A DNA stretch of 64,000 bases from Gnetum montanum (GCA_015680685.1 MNCI01000972.1:108859-172858); one strand, 5' to 3'; positions 22,665 to 34,766 are shown, counted from the first letter of the stretch. The notes: generated from the letters alone by a model not told the origin. Program-made: numbers and translations.

Positions 22665-23984
22665 TTGGAAGTCTCTTTAGAGTAATTCTTTTAATGGTTA
22701 ATGAATGATTTGTAATTTTGTCATAGTTATAGGTTTCCTTCATACAAGCAATTTACTATGCATTTATTCTTGTTTTAGCATACTAATCCTTTTTATTCAT
22801 TCATATTTATGTTTTGTTTATTTGAGCAAAGAAAAGAAAAAATATACTTTGTATGTGATCGTGTATGTTTACTTATTTTCCATAAAATAAATTCAAATGA
22901 AATATGATTAGAAGCCCTTTGGGCCCTAGGATACGAAATTCACCTAAATTCATAGTTAGTAATTAGGTGAATGATGTATTTTGTTGGTGTGCCTTATGTG
23001 AAGCATATAGCATTTCTAGGGATCATTAACTAATCATTTTAATGATAATATATTTATTTTCATGCCTTGAATAGATGGGTTGCATTATTTATATTTTTCA
23101 ATACAACCTACCCTAAAGTGAAGATGAACACCACTATCAAACTATGCTAGTCATATGTTTACTTAGGCTTAATATCTAAAGCCATTAAACCTAAAGAGGT
23201 CAAGTTGCACGACACTTGAAAGTTTTAAATGATGCAAGCATCATTTATAAATATGTATCTACTTTATGTAGAATCTATGGTGACCTATCTTGGGGTTGTA
23301 TCAAGGTGCAATCCAAAAATAATGGTTAAGCCATGCCTTGTTTATGTAACATCGAACTCGATAAATGACCCAACTCATGGTCAACTGGTAACTACATTCT
23401 TTGAGTTGAATGGCCCTTCACGTGGAAATGTAATGCCACATTGCATAGGCAAAGTTGTTGAAACCTATATATTGTTGATCCCCAACCACTATTTGAAGCC
23501 TATTATAAATTAAATAATCTTGTTTGGTAAAAACATAGTAGAGGATTAGAATTGTATCCAACCACATTTGATGATGTTATTTGTAATATAAAACTTGAAA
23601 CAAGCAAGTCACACAATCCACCATTATATTGAATCATGTTCTTATCATCCAATGTTCTAAGAAATTGGAGGAAAACAATTGAGCAAATATTTAATGGTTG
23701 GTTATCATTATTCTACATGTTCTAGTCTTCTCTAAATTCATGCTCTAGAAGTCTTCCAAAAATATTTTAAATTTATCTTATTTTGTATAAATGGTTTGTT
23801 ATGATGCACTTGCATTTTCTCATAAGTATATCATCCATTTCTAAATTATGTTTTTAACATTTGAGTCATTATTCAAGCTTCTTGTTCAAGTACAAATAAC
23901 CAAGATAAAAGATATAAATGCAAAAATTTGCAAATATAGTGTCTTTGATGTTTGAAGACTTAAGCCTATGAAGGTTACAATTTT
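22665..23984. other. host flank without recognised genes
   Basis: AT-rich sequence that continued directly from 9689 before the outer element inserted. The plus frame at 23229-23513 (94 codons) is not recognised and lacks neighbours that would support it. Confidence 0.35.
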
Positions 23985-24242
23985 GTAAATAAAGAAGATG
24001 TAGAAAATTGTGCAAACTATAGAGCTATATAGTGAAGCTTTGGGAGAGAATCATAGAGCACCATCTTAGACTTGAATCAACAATACCAAAAAATCAATTT
24101 GGATTTATCATAAGGAGATCTACTATAAAGGTTATTTTCTTAATACAACAATTGATAGAGAAATTCAGAAAACATAGAAAAAACCTACATGTGATCTTCA
24201 TTGACTAAACTTGGAAAAAGCATATCATAGAGTGCCTAAAGG
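23985..24242 (+). pseudogene. RTE-type non-LTR reverse transcriptase fragment
   Basis: Plus-strand translation, with shifts, gives a pattern typical of plant RTE-like RT: CANYRAI, LWERIIEHHLRLE, PKNQFGFI followed by RRSTIK, FLIQQLIEKFRKH, LHVIFID, and KKHIIECLK. Families with this RT read NQFGFMPGRST...HMVFIDLEKAYD. Only the N-terminal RT part remains, with stops. It ends at the left edge of duplication unit A, so the duplication boundary or the LINE end may be one breakpoint. Confidence 0.6.
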
Positions 24243-25701
24243 TAGGCCTTGCAAATGAAAAACATCAATGGTTGTGACCGCAGATGCTTTTAAAGCTTCC
24301 AACTTATAACTTCAGGCTTCATTTCATTCATGTTTCACCTTAGAGAACATTTTGTCGGTGTTCCTCTTATCAAAATAGTCGTTGATAATCTAAACTGGAA
24401 AGCACACACGCTGTTAGTTTGTGTTGTGGATAGAAAATGTTTGAATATTTCTTTTTCCAGCCCCACCCTTTGAATAGAGGGAAAGTTATCACCGTAAAGA
24501 TTAATTACAATCTTGTAAACATGGAATACTCTATTGATAGCTATATTTTCGGCATCCTCGTGCCGAAGAAAGAGCTAGCATGCAAAACTTACACCACGCC
24601 AATCGTACAGGACATATTTAAGAATACAGAGCTGCTCCTAAACATTCTTATTCTTGTTAACCTTCTACAGATTTGGGTTGATGCGAGGCATGCAACACTT
24701 CCCAGAAACTTTTCTAAATTCCAACAAAATGTTGAATCAAGTTGAAGAACAAATGCAATCGAATTTTTCGATCAGGTAGTTAACAAAAATTAGGCAACGA
24801 ATATCCTCCTTATGGATAGAAGAGAAGCTAAATATCAACACCGGCCACATATTTTTGTGATTTGCAGAGAAAGAAATATATCTTTGTGTGCTTTATTGAT
24901 TTGTAGAAGCACAAAATGCTACGCAATCTGACGGTGATGTAGGCCGCGTGATGGGATAAATGCCAGTGCAACCAATAGTCGGCAAGAATTCCTGACAGAA
25001 TTATTAAAGAAGAATAAAAGTAAAGGGAATTTTGGAAAAGAACACGTCTGTTATTTGCCAGTGTTTAATTGCTTTATCTTCGCCAGAGACCACCATAATG
25101 GGGTACTTGGGTATCCGTCATGCAAAGATCAACACTCTTAAGTTTGTTGAGAGGATAGCTGAAACTTCTGACTTATCAACATAAAGAAATGCTTTTCTAG
25201 AAAAACTGCAGATCCTGGATTGGTTCATGCACTATAAGCATTTGATTGCTTTGATTTGATTCCCAATAAAAGGTCAGATTGGGAGTAATGAAACATGATA
25301 TGCTTTTTTTTTCTTCTTTTTTTTCCCTTTTTTTTTTATAAAAAGAGCGAGTTGGGTACTGAATGAGGCATAACAAGAGCAATAAGCAGCCAAAAAAAAG
25401 TGTGTGAGAAGAGGGAGATTATTGAGACAATGACAACCGTGGTAGTGAGTTGCACGGGATGCAGAAGGCAGATCAGGCTGCCTGTGAGTGCACAGAATCA
25501 AAGATTCAGATGTGGCAGATGTGGAGTAGTGCAGCAGATCAGGCCAAGAATGTCAGGACCAGTGCCGGGCATCATCAGAGTGGGTGGTAACAAGAGGGCA
25601 CTTCTTGTTGGGGTATCATACAAAGGCACTCCCTTTGAACTGGATGGCTGCACCAATGATGTTTATTACATGCAATACCTTCTTACCACCAAGTTCCAAC
25701 T

Positions 25702-26330
25702 TTCCTGCTGACTCCATCCTAACCCTCACAGGCATGTGTCATTCATACTCTTGTGTGTCATTCATACTCTTGTCTTTATCCACTGTCTCTGTATGATTTC
25801 ATTGTTATGTATTCATGTTTCTTCTGAATTATATATGCATGACTGATTTGCAGCACAAAACTTCTGGTCTATAGATTCTAGCTTAGCAGTTATTATATGG
25901 TGGGTACATGTCTAAGAAGGCATCCTGCCACTACAATGATGTGTTACCTTAGTGGTAAGAGTTTTGGATTGGTAACCCAGGTCAAGGTTCAATTCCACTA
26001 GCCACACTCAGTTATAAAATTATTTTAGAAAAAGAACTTCATAAAAGGAATTCTAAAATTTGTCTGATAGATCTAAGGTCAGTGAATGTAAGTAAAAAAT
26101 TTCAGTTTCAGTTTCATAATGACTTGCACATTCATGCTTTTGTTTATCTTATGATCATTTTATTTATGCGAATCTCTTATTCCCTGCTGATTCCATACCC
26201 ACCCTCACAGGCATTTCTTACTCATACTCCCTCTTTATCCACTGTCTCTAACTAAATTCACGGTTATCTGTATTTCTGTTTTTTTCTTAATCATGTATGC
26301 ATAACGCTGATGTGCAGCAGAAATAATTGA
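25702..26330 (+). repeat. partial exon 1/intron 1 direct duplication in copy A
   Basis: The end of exon 1 and the start of intron 1 (about 25702-25865: cctgctgactccatc...ctcacaggcat...gatttgcagcac) recur with divergence at about 26180-26325, offset 479 bp including the SINE. The second copy includes the CTCACAG|GCAT splice-junction sequence. The same arrangement occurs in copy B (about 52770-52905 and 53058-53215), so it predates the segmental duplication. Confidence 0.7.
25940..26117 (+). mobile_element. tRNA-derived SINE in intron 1 of copy A
   Basis: The sequence starts TGTGTTACCTTAGTGGTAAGA (box A-like TTAGTGGTAAGAG) and contains GGTTCAATTCC (box B-like), the internal Pol III promoter of tRNA-derived SINEs. 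It is flanked by AATGA on both sides (25935-25939 and 26118-26122). Copy B has only one AATGA and no insert at the matching place, which shows an insertion after duplication. A related copy is at about 50668-50770. Confidence 0.7.
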
Positions 26331-27732
26331 GTTTGCTAAGATGGATATACGCCTAAGACGGTTTCCTGCCACTGTAATGACTTCCAGGTTCTTTATCAGC
26401 ATAGTAGGATGTACATGTTTAATCAATTTGTTCAGTTTCATTTTCAGAATACGCATATCTCTTTACGCATGTTCCAGGTCATTTTAGTAAAAACATTGAT
26501 TCTACCTTTGTAATATGCTTTAAACCAGGTAAATGACTTTTATGAAGATAATATTGCTAGCTATTTTAAGGCAGACTTGTGTGCATTGATAATCCACCTG
26601 AACATGTAATGATATTAGATTTTCACAGTATTAAGCTATTAAGCTAAATACTCCGAATGATTAATCAATAATTTCGTCTTCACCCTATGCACTTGATATT
26701 CTCTTTAATACGATTTGTGACTTACAAAGCTTCAGTTTCATAATAGCATTTATTCAAATGTCAGGTTTTGCCTTACAAGGGTATTACTGTTTTGATTTCA
26801 ACCCTTGCCCGTGTCATCCCTTCAGTTTAAAAGGGACGTATCATTGAAAGAATGAGAGGCTTGCACTGTTCTACCAAAGATCCCCCTATATAAGTGGAAG
26901 AATGACCTAATGAAACTATTTTCACGTACATTTTGTTTTATTCTGCGATTTGGGGTTGTCATCTTATTATAGTCCTTGGCTTGAGGATTATCCATATTAT
27001 ATACATCATATCAAACCAGTGAACCCTTTACCTATCTAAGATTTCATTTATAAATAATTTTGTAAAGAGTTCAGCAATGTGAGCATCCTGTATGTGCAGT
27101 TTAGATTTATTCCCATAGATTTCGTAATTTGGCTATCTTATTTTAACCATTTTGGTTGATTTGTTCCAATTGTTACTAAGAACACCAGGTGATTTCAAAA
27201 TGTTATTCTCAAAACTCAGCATGTATATTTCTATTTTCCAGTAGATCCAGAGGTTCTATGATGTAATAAAATTTCAGTGTCAATGTCATTTTAATCAAAA
27301 TTTTAAATTCCTTTATCTATGTGGTGTGGCAGAGGATGAGAAAGACAACAAAAGAATACCCACAAAGAAGAATACTGAGAGGACTCTGAGATGGCTGGTG
27401 GAAGGATGTTCACGAGGGGGACTCTCTGGTATTCCACTTTTCAGGTCAAGGCTTCCAAAAGCCAGATCTCAGAGAAGAGGAGATGGACGGCTATGATGAG
27501 ACATTGCTGCCCATGGACTTCCAAAAGGCTGGCATGATAGTGGACAACGACTTGAATGAAGCCATTGTCAGGCCTCTCACACCAGGTGTTCGTCTGCATG
27601 CCATTGTCGATGCTTGTCATTCTGGGACAATCCTTGACATCCCCTATGTCTGCTGCCCTAACAAGTAACATTCTTTCCCTCGCTTTGCTTACTCTATTTA
27701 TTGAAGGGATTTCTCCCCAGTCTTATTAGTAT

Positions 27733-28410
27733 AAAAGATAGCATATCTTGAAATTGTTTGTTTCTTCTGTATAGAAAATTCACTGCTAGGGCATGAGCAT
27801 AATTCACCAGCAAGTTTTAGTAACAGAATCAGCAAAGTTTTAGAATTAAAATTAGTCTACAGTAAAATTTGTATATTAACATACTTCTAACGTTAATATA
27901 GTGCACCCCTGTCATCAGCAGCAATCTATAAAACAAGTTTAAGAATCAACNCACTGAATCTAAAATGAATAAGGATGATCATGATTATTGGGAGCTATTT
28001 CATTTTCATTAGTTTTGAGCACATTAAAGTTTTCTTATACGTTAGGGTAAAGCCGAACATTCTATTTTATTCTGAAGAGAGATCCTAACCAGGCTAACAT
28101 CCAACAGAAGTTACTGATTTTCTACAAGCATTGGTGGAACTTTTTTACATTTATTCTAAAAACTCTAGCCATAAGTTTTACTGTAGACTAATGTTGATTC
28201 TTAAACTTGTTTTATAGATTGCTGCTGATGACAGGGGTGCACTATATTAACGTTAGAAGTATGTTAATATACAAATTTTACTGTAGACTAATTTTAATTC
28301 TAAAACTTTGCTGATTCTGTTACTAAAACTTGCTGGTGAATTATGCTCATGCCCTAGCAGTGAATTTTCTATACAGAAGAAACAAACAATTTCAAGATAT
28401 GCTATCTTTT
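27733..28410. other. 218-bp perfect inverted repeat between single Ns; probable assembly inversion
   Basis: Arms 27733-27950 and 28193-28410 appear identical in inverted orientation. The right arm lies in a 459-bp piece bounded by single Ns at 27951 and 28411. Reading the piece backwards makes its non-arm part (28192 down to 27952) collinear with copy B at about 54690-54910. The simplest reading is a short contig placed in the wrong orientation and overlapping its neighbour, not a biological hairpin. Confidence 0.85.
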
Positions 28411-30265
28411 NTGGGTGCAGAGTTTGACGAAGGTAAAGTCCTCGGGTATAATGACACATAGTTTTATCAAGGCAATTGAGCAGGGGAAGGCTGCAACTTA
28501 TGCGAAGCTGCTGAGAGCCATGAGCAGGTACATTATAGAAGTCCGTGAAAATTCAACCTTAGCTCAAGCTGCCCAGGCATTTCAGGAACCACAGCTCTCA
28601 TCTACTTACCCCTTTGACATAGATGACAAACCATTCCATCTCTTTCTACCTGTGTTCCATGTCTCCTCCCTGTGTCCTCTTTGTGTGGACTTCCGTTTAA
28701 AGCTCATTGTTATGGTGTGAAAGTTTGCTTAAAGGTTGACCTCCATTTTCTCTAATTGTATCTATGTTTCTGGTTGAACAATGAATGTTAAGTTTTTAGT
28801 TCTGATTTTATTTTTTTTTTTTCAAAATCTGGATGCTTATCTCCTATTGTTTCATTTGCTTGGCAATCTTAGAACCCAAGTTCACTGATTCAAACAAACT
28901 ATGATCTCCTCACGCTTTGAAAGATAATGTCATAATGTAATGAATTTAAACTTTAATCAAACATTACGTAAGTTACATAGATAAACTTAACAACAAATGT
29001 GCATGGTGGAGGAGCTGACGATGGTGGGATAGTTCAAGAATTAAAAAAAAAATTAGTAAGAAAAGTGTTTTTCAGTCATAATTAAATCATTTCAATTTTC
29101 ATGAAAATGTAATTAACTGAATCTAAGCCAACTGCTACAAAATAAATGGGCATGATGGCACCCTTATGCATAACACCGTGGAGGCAGAGGTAGGCTATGC
29201 TATTCTAAAAAATTAAATCACGAAATTACCAAGTATCCAAAAACTTTTGATTTAGGAAATCCTTAATTTGAAGCAGAAAGTATTTGCAGAGAGTGAAGTA
29301 GTAACTAAGGCCGCTCCAATGTTCTCAAACCCTGAAAAGCTACATAGCAAGCTCCTTGACTACATTTTGTAATACCATCCAGCCTTCTAGTGATCCATAC
29401 ACTTAACCGCATTCTATTTTTTATTTAGGAGCTAGTGTCACTAGGATTAGGTTAAATAATCAATTTGTCTAACTTGATTGCCATGCCTCCAACCTATACC
29501 TGCATCAGAGTCTGATCTAATCTGGCTTCAATGCTAGTTGCAAAATATGTTTCAACTACACCAGGAGTCGTGCATGAACAAGAGTGCTTGTTCATGAAAT
29601 TTCTTTGAAGATGTCTCCCTTGCAATCTAGGTCAAGTCAGTAATCAGTGTTTTTCTTTTCTTCATGAATTGAAGTCAAGTCAATAATCCCCTCTTTCTCT
29701 TTTCTTCTCTGATTCTATAATGGCCAGGCACAGTCCGAGATATATGATATGCAAACATTAAAACATTCTGTAAAGACTCTAAAACTAAACGATCCATCCA
29801 AATGACTAAAACAAGGCAAAATCGATGGTCTTCAAATCTCATTGTAAATAAGATACAATATCCAAAAGGAGACACTGCAAGCAAAAGGACAGAGTTCTCA
29901 AACAAATGCAGGGCATTAAAATATTCATTACTCTTGTAATCGATAGCTTGGTATTTTCGTGCAAGCAAACCTCCTTGAAAGAAAGAAGATTTCGGGTGGA
30001 AGAATCTTACCAGAAAATTGAGAGGAATCTCGCACGATACAGCAACTGATAAAGCAAGTACGACAGGAGCCTTTTTTATCTTTCTGCAATTCCAACGCTC
30101 TTTTGCTGAGGGCCAGAAACGGAACAACGTCTGCAAGCCGCGGATTGAGCTTGATCTCTGAATAATCAGTCTTTTTCTAAATGCTCAATGTACATTGGTT
30201 AAGCACTACAATCGAAGTTCAAGATCAAACCCAATCTGCTATCCTAAAACCCAATAGCAGAAGTA

Positions 30266-30549
30266 TGGGGTGAGCCGCAATCTGGAGAAGAAAAAAGAAA
30301 ACCTTAAAACCAAAGCCTTAACAGAGCCCAAAGTTGCCAGATGGATGACCGCTACTCACCCAAAGCTTTTGGCACCCTCTCAGGAAAAAAAAAACCAAAA
30401 CAAGCAATTAAAAAGAGATACCGCTTAAGAAAAAGAAATATTATTGGTAAAGCCTAGACATTGAAGTTGAACATTACTAGCAATAGAGCATTTCATACCT
30501 TAGTCAAATTCAATGTAGTTGGTCTTTTGACACTGGATAATATTTCCAA
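30266..30549. other. short unassigned spacer
   Basis: The stretch lies between the end of duplication unit A and the LINE. It is A-rich on the plus strand, and nothing is recognised. Confidence 0.3.
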
Positions 30550-33500
30550 ATTAAAAAAATAATCTCAAATAAGAGGATTTTGCGAACTTTTTGAAAGTGT
30601 CGCTTAACATAGTCATCTTTAAAGATACATAATAGTTAGGAATAAAAACTTGGAGAGATTGACACCACTTTCAAATTTGTCGAGAGAATGAGCAATCCCA
30701 AAAGACATGTACAAAAGAGTTGTTGGCTTGACAAATGGTGCATTTAGGGCAATCAACTTCTAATAAGTGAAGCCTATGTCCAATGGGAAGACCTTGATGA
30801 ATCAAGGACTTGGAAGTCCAAACATGATGAAAAATAGCTTTCCAATGGTGATCCTCAAGATGCACACACCATCTTTTATTTAAAGTGAAGAGTTGGAATT
30901 CTTGCGCATGAAACCAACATTTGGCTTTAGAAAGGCATAAAGAATGCAGAGGGGAACCATCACGCCAAAACCAATCATCATATCGAGGAGTATTATTATG
31001 CGATTTAGGAACACCAAACTTGGAGAAAACATGCTCAATGTGCTGGTAAATAAGAGTATCTTGTCTTTGAAACCCCCATTTTACTTTGGCATGTTGCCAA
31101 GAGAGGGTAGCATAATCATTCCTAATAGTAACTAATTGAGCAACATGATGGAGATTGTGATCGGCAAAATGATTGGCTCAATTGGCTCTACAAGAGAATT
31201 TGTCATAAAGACAACCCAAACTCTTTTTTAAAATAGGAAACCTCTAGATGGAGTGAATCGACAAAGAGTTGAAGCTTATCTGGGAAGGTTTCCATTGCAA
31301 AAAGACTTTAAGTTGAGTATCTTATCTTTGAAAACCCTATTTTACTTTGCCATGTTGCCAACAGAGGGTAGTAGAATCATTCCTAATAGTAAATAATTGA
31401 GCAACATGATGAAGATTGTGATCAGCAAAACAATTGGCTTTATGAGAGAATTCGTCATAAAGACAACCCAAACTCTTTTTAAAAATAGGAGACCACCAAA
31501 TGGAGTGCATCAACAAAGAGTTCAAGCTTATCTGGGAAGGTTTCCATTGCAAAAAGCCTTTAAGTTGACTCCAACACTGCCAAATTTGCTTGAACAAGAA
31601 AGAACCTATAATCTTCTAAGAACCTCTGCTAATGATCCAATTGCTCCAATGAGTGTTTTTCCATCTATGGTGATTACCAAGACAAGGAATATTATGCCTA
31701 AAAAGGATATTCCAAACTTCATCTCCTTCTATACAACGAGTGACCCACTTGGAGGCCAAGAGAATACTTTTGTGCTCAATAGAGGCGAGGCCTAAGCCCT
31801 CGTGTTCCTTGCTTAAAGTGCAACTATCCCAAGCAACTCGATGAAAAGCTTTGTGATTGTACTTACACATTCCCCCCACCCCCCTAATAACAAATTCTTA
31901 AGAATTTTGTTGATGCACTAAAAGGAAGATTTGGAAGGAGCCACAAAGGAAGAGTAGTACACGTGGGTGGAGCTCAAAATATGATTAACTACAATAAATC
32001 TACCTACAAGAGATAAGGGTTTAGAAGCCCATTTCAAAGCTTTATGTTTCACTTTTTCCACCACATTATTACATAAGGTAGTGGGAGTGGCAAATAAAGC
32101 TATTGGGATACCCAAAAGGGTGAAAACATCTGTAGGAGTTCAAGTAGGCCTTGGAGAGAAGCTAGACCAAATAGCTTGCATTTTGTTCCAATTGATTTTA
32201 GCTCCTAAGGCTCTACAATAGATGTCAATGCAATCCATGGTAGTGTTAAATTTATTATGGTCCTCAAGCAAATTAAGAAAAGTGTTATCTGCAAACTGGC
32301 TATAAACGAGATCCTTTCCTTCTTGTGAAAGAGAGATACCTCTTAACCTCATAGATTCATTGTGAGATCTAAGAACAGCTCCAAGAGCATCAGCAACTAG
32401 GATAAAAAGATAAGGAGCTAAAGGGCATCCCTATCGTACTGATATTTGAAGCTCAATAACCTTAGAGAAGATTCCATTAATACAAATAACTGAAGAGGCC
32501 TCTAACAAAACCAGATCGATATGTCTATCAAAAACAGTACCTAAGTTATGATGCTTAACTACACTTCTTGAAAAAGACTAATCAAGCATGTCATAAGCTT
32601 TTGCAAAATCGAGCTTAAGAAGAATGGCTTTTTGATCAGTGGAAGAAGCCCAATGCAAGCCCTTAGTAGCAGTACATTGTTTGAAATATACCTACCTTTA
32701 ACAAAACCGGTTTGCTCTTTGCTTATGAGATGAGGAAGAAAAGGTTTTAATTTATTGGCTATAGCTTTAGCAATAATTTTGTAGATAACATTTAAAAGAG
32801 AGATAGGCCCCAGTTGCTAATGCACATACAATCTCCTGACTTGGGTAGAAGCTTAATAATACCAGCATTAATCACTTTGACAAAGGAACCTTTCCTAAGA
32901 GCTTCCTTATACACACTATCGATAGTATCTTGAAGAGTGGGCCAGAATTTCTTGAAAAATCCTATAGGAAGACCATCCATACCAGGGGCTTTGCCATCGT
33001 GGAGTTGTTGAAGAGCTTTACCAAGATCTTGTTTAGAAAGAAGAGAAGCATCACCAAAGATGGAATGATTGAAAGAAGTAATAACTCTTAAGCAGGTATT
33101 AATTGCAGTGGGACCAATATCTTCTTTCCAAAACATTCAAAAGTAAAACTCAAAGAAAGCTTGTAGAATGTCAGTCTTGGAGGTAAAGATATTATCATTG
33201 ACTTGAATACCTAAGATTTTAGAGGACAAGTGTTCCCCTTTGAGGAGACGAAAAAAATCTTTAGTAGCCTAGTCACCCATGTGGAGCCAAGAAAAACGGG
33301 CGTGAAGGTGAGCACCTCTAGCTTGATGGTGATCCATCATATGCATGTTCTCCTTGGTGATTTGCAAGCGACAGAATTGAGCCTCAGTAGCTTCACCTCT
33401 TTTAATGGTGTTTTGTAATAAGGAGATTTCCTTATGAAGGTTGGACTTATGAGAATTTATTCTTGAAGCCACCAATTTACCTACATCTTTGGAAACTGCT

Positions 33501-33690
33501 GGAGGTAAGTATAAGCATTAGTCCACCAATCAATCCAACCATCTTCTCCAAGGGGTTTAGGATGCAAATTCCATATTTGCATCAATAAAGAGCAAAGGGA
33601 GCTGCTATGAGGAAAGGCAATTTTAAAAATATAAAGGTCATTGGAAGAGTGGAAGTAGCCAGAGAGGAAAAGAGACCAATGAATAGGAGA
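30550..33690 (-). pseudogene. L1-type LINE, 5'-truncated and broken
   Basis: The minus strand reads, in order: an endonuclease-RT linker (33780-33481; WSLFLSGYFHSSNDLYIF, LGEDGWIDWW); the RT entry (33136-32792; HDGKAPGMDGLPIGFFKKFW, then IIKLLPKSGD); RT palm (32352-32140; YSQFADNTFL where FADD is usual, so one catalytic Asp is lost; later CRALGAKINWNKMQ); the thumb (32115-31918); a connection region (31879-31616; AFHRVAWDSCTLSKEHEGLGL); and the zf-RVT end (30865-30671; CPKCTICQANNSFVHVFWDC). Stops and frameshifts separate all parts. The endonuclease body is missing where copia LTR sequence begins near 33690. No poly-A tail was identified at the 3' end. Confidence 0.8.
31054..31575 (-). repeat. 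261-bp tandem duplication inside the LINE
   Basis: 31054-31314 and 31315-31575 are imperfect direct copies of the same LINE segment. Both contain the phrase catgttgcca, then agagggtag, then cataaagacaacccaaactc. The divergence between copies shows the duplication is old. Confidence 0.8.
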
Positions 33691-34428
33691 CTTATCCCAT
33701 GTGCCTACACACATGGTTCTCCTACTTTTCCTTCTCTTCCAATGTTTTCTCCAATTTTTAAAACTACAAACACATAACATAGGGACTATAGTACCTCGAA
33801 GGTACTAAGACATGTCCCTAACAACAAATACAACAACAAGAACAAACTTATTCAAGGTTCATGAAGGGAAAAACAACCTACATAGGCTACATAACTAACA
33901 ATCCCTCATTTAGGCTATGTAGGCTTGAGATTTATAATGCTAATCTTGTGAAGTACTGTTTCCATCCTATCAAGGAGGAGCTTCTTGCTAAGAAGATCAG
34001 CCAATTGATCTTTAATCTTTAAATATTTGGAAAGAATGATGCACTCTTGAACCTTTTCCTTGATAAAGTGAAACTTGATTTCAATTTGTTTGAACTTCTT
34101 ACAAAGTGTGTGTTCATTGGAGAGCATAATGGTTGATGTGTTGTCACAATACAACATAACTGACTTCTCAATTTTAAAGTTAAGTTCCTCATATATCTTC
34201 TACAATAATAGGATGTGTTGGACACAATCCCCCATGGCAACATACTCTACTTGGCGATGATTTTTGAAATTTCAATGGCATTGAGAAGCCATCCACCACT
34301 ATATTTTCTCCTTGGAAAGAAGAGATGATATCTTGCAAGACATGACAAGATGCATGCTCAAGAAAGCTCAACTTCCTAACATCTTTTGAGGTGAGGCTAT
34401 TCACACAACCTCTTATCTTCTCAACCAT
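33691..34428 (-). pseudogene. inverted Ty1/copia 3' end (RNase H tail and LTR fragment)
   Basis: On the minus strand, 34240-33915 gives the end of copia RNase H: MLYCDNTSTIMLSNEHTL, then IEIKFHFIKEKV, then LKIKDQLADLLSKKL. It is followed by the polypurine sequence cctaaatgagggat and LTR start TGTTAGTTATG (33900 downward), cut at 33691 by the LINE. The same 3' end occurs in plus orientation at 48930-49505. The piece 34260-34428 between this and the plus-strand copia could not be assigned. Confidence 0.7.
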
Positions 34429-34434
34429 TTGTAT

Positions 34435-34766
34435 TTATCATCAAACAAAGGTATCACTCCCTATCAAGCCATGTATGGTAAGGCACCAAATTTGTCTCAC
34501 TTAAAAGTCTTTGGTTGTATTTGTTAGGTTTACATTCCTCATGCCATAATAAGAAAGCTTGATGATAGGGCCATAAAATGTATATTTGTAGGCTATGACT
34601 AAAAATCTTTTTCTTACAAATGTTTTGATCTCCATGAAAGAACGTTTATTTCCTCTTGCAATGTAAAGTTTGATGAGAATTTGTATGGCTTGTCCCATTT
34701 TGAGAAGAGACATGGAGGTGTAGGAGAAGATCTCTACTACAATTTTGAAGAATAACTATTGGAGGT
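34435..34766 (+). pseudogene. Ty1/copia integrase C-terminal fragment (left half of the split element)
   Basis: Plus translation gives GITPYQAMYGKAPNLSHL then KVFGC, the well-known end of plant copia integrase (TPxExWxGKKPxLxHLRVFGC), followed by a degenerate tail with FDENLYG. At 34766 it stops inside the target duplication GAGGT, where the Athila-type element begins. The copia reading resumes at 47643 with the second GAGGT. Confidence 0.8.

Larger units (their letters stand above)
25430..28720 (+). pseudogene. type I metacaspase, copy A (broken)
   Basis: Type I metacaspases are caspase-fold cysteine proteases cutting after Arg/Lys; plant members act in cell death and protein clearance. Exon 1 (25430-25731) encodes an LSD1-type zinc finger (CTGC...CGRC, residues 8-31), then KRALLVGVSY. 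Exon 2 (27333-27664) encodes most of the p20 core with DACHSGT (catalytic Cys codon 27615-27617). The last exon (28421 on) holds SSGIMTHSFIKAIEQG and EPQLSSTYPF. Lesions are a 1-bp insertion near 25697 (stop soon after), a 1-bp insertion in the G run 27416-27420, the catalytic His changed to Gln (SGQG, codon 27447-27449), and loss of the normal stop after KPFHL. The WEDH exon found in copy B is absent, but an assembly fault sits exactly there. Copy A is a pseudogene as written; the frameshifts could be sequencing errors. Confidence 0.88.
24268..30265 (+). repeat. segmental duplication unit A (with metacaspase copy A)
   Basis: This roughly 6-kb block aligns in the same order and orientation with 51158-57060. 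The match starts near a shared cagatgcttttaaa and continues through about 1.2 kb of upstream flank, the metacaspase exons and introns, and 1.5 kb of downstream flank to a shared GGAAGTTCAAGATCAAAC-type sequence (A reads cgaagttcaagatcaaac). Copy-specific changes include the SINE in intron 1 of A and the exon duplication in B. The flanks have open frames in both copies (for example 29675-30136 minus) that are not conserved as protein, so they are not called genes. Confidence 0.85.

Noticed and set aside
25940-26010. A functional tRNA gene
   Set aside because: Box A and B resemblance is present, but the arms do not form a convincing cloverleaf, and flanking repeats plus the empty site in copy B fit a SINE.
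27733-28410. Long perfect hairpin as a microRNA or MITE
   Set aside because: The arms are bounded by single Ns and the paralogue explains the order if the piece is reversed. An assembly inversion is far more likely.
29675-30136. 153-codon minus-strand frame downstream of metacaspase copy A
   Set aside because: The homologous region of unit B does not keep the same protein, so it is probably a chance frame in duplicated flank.
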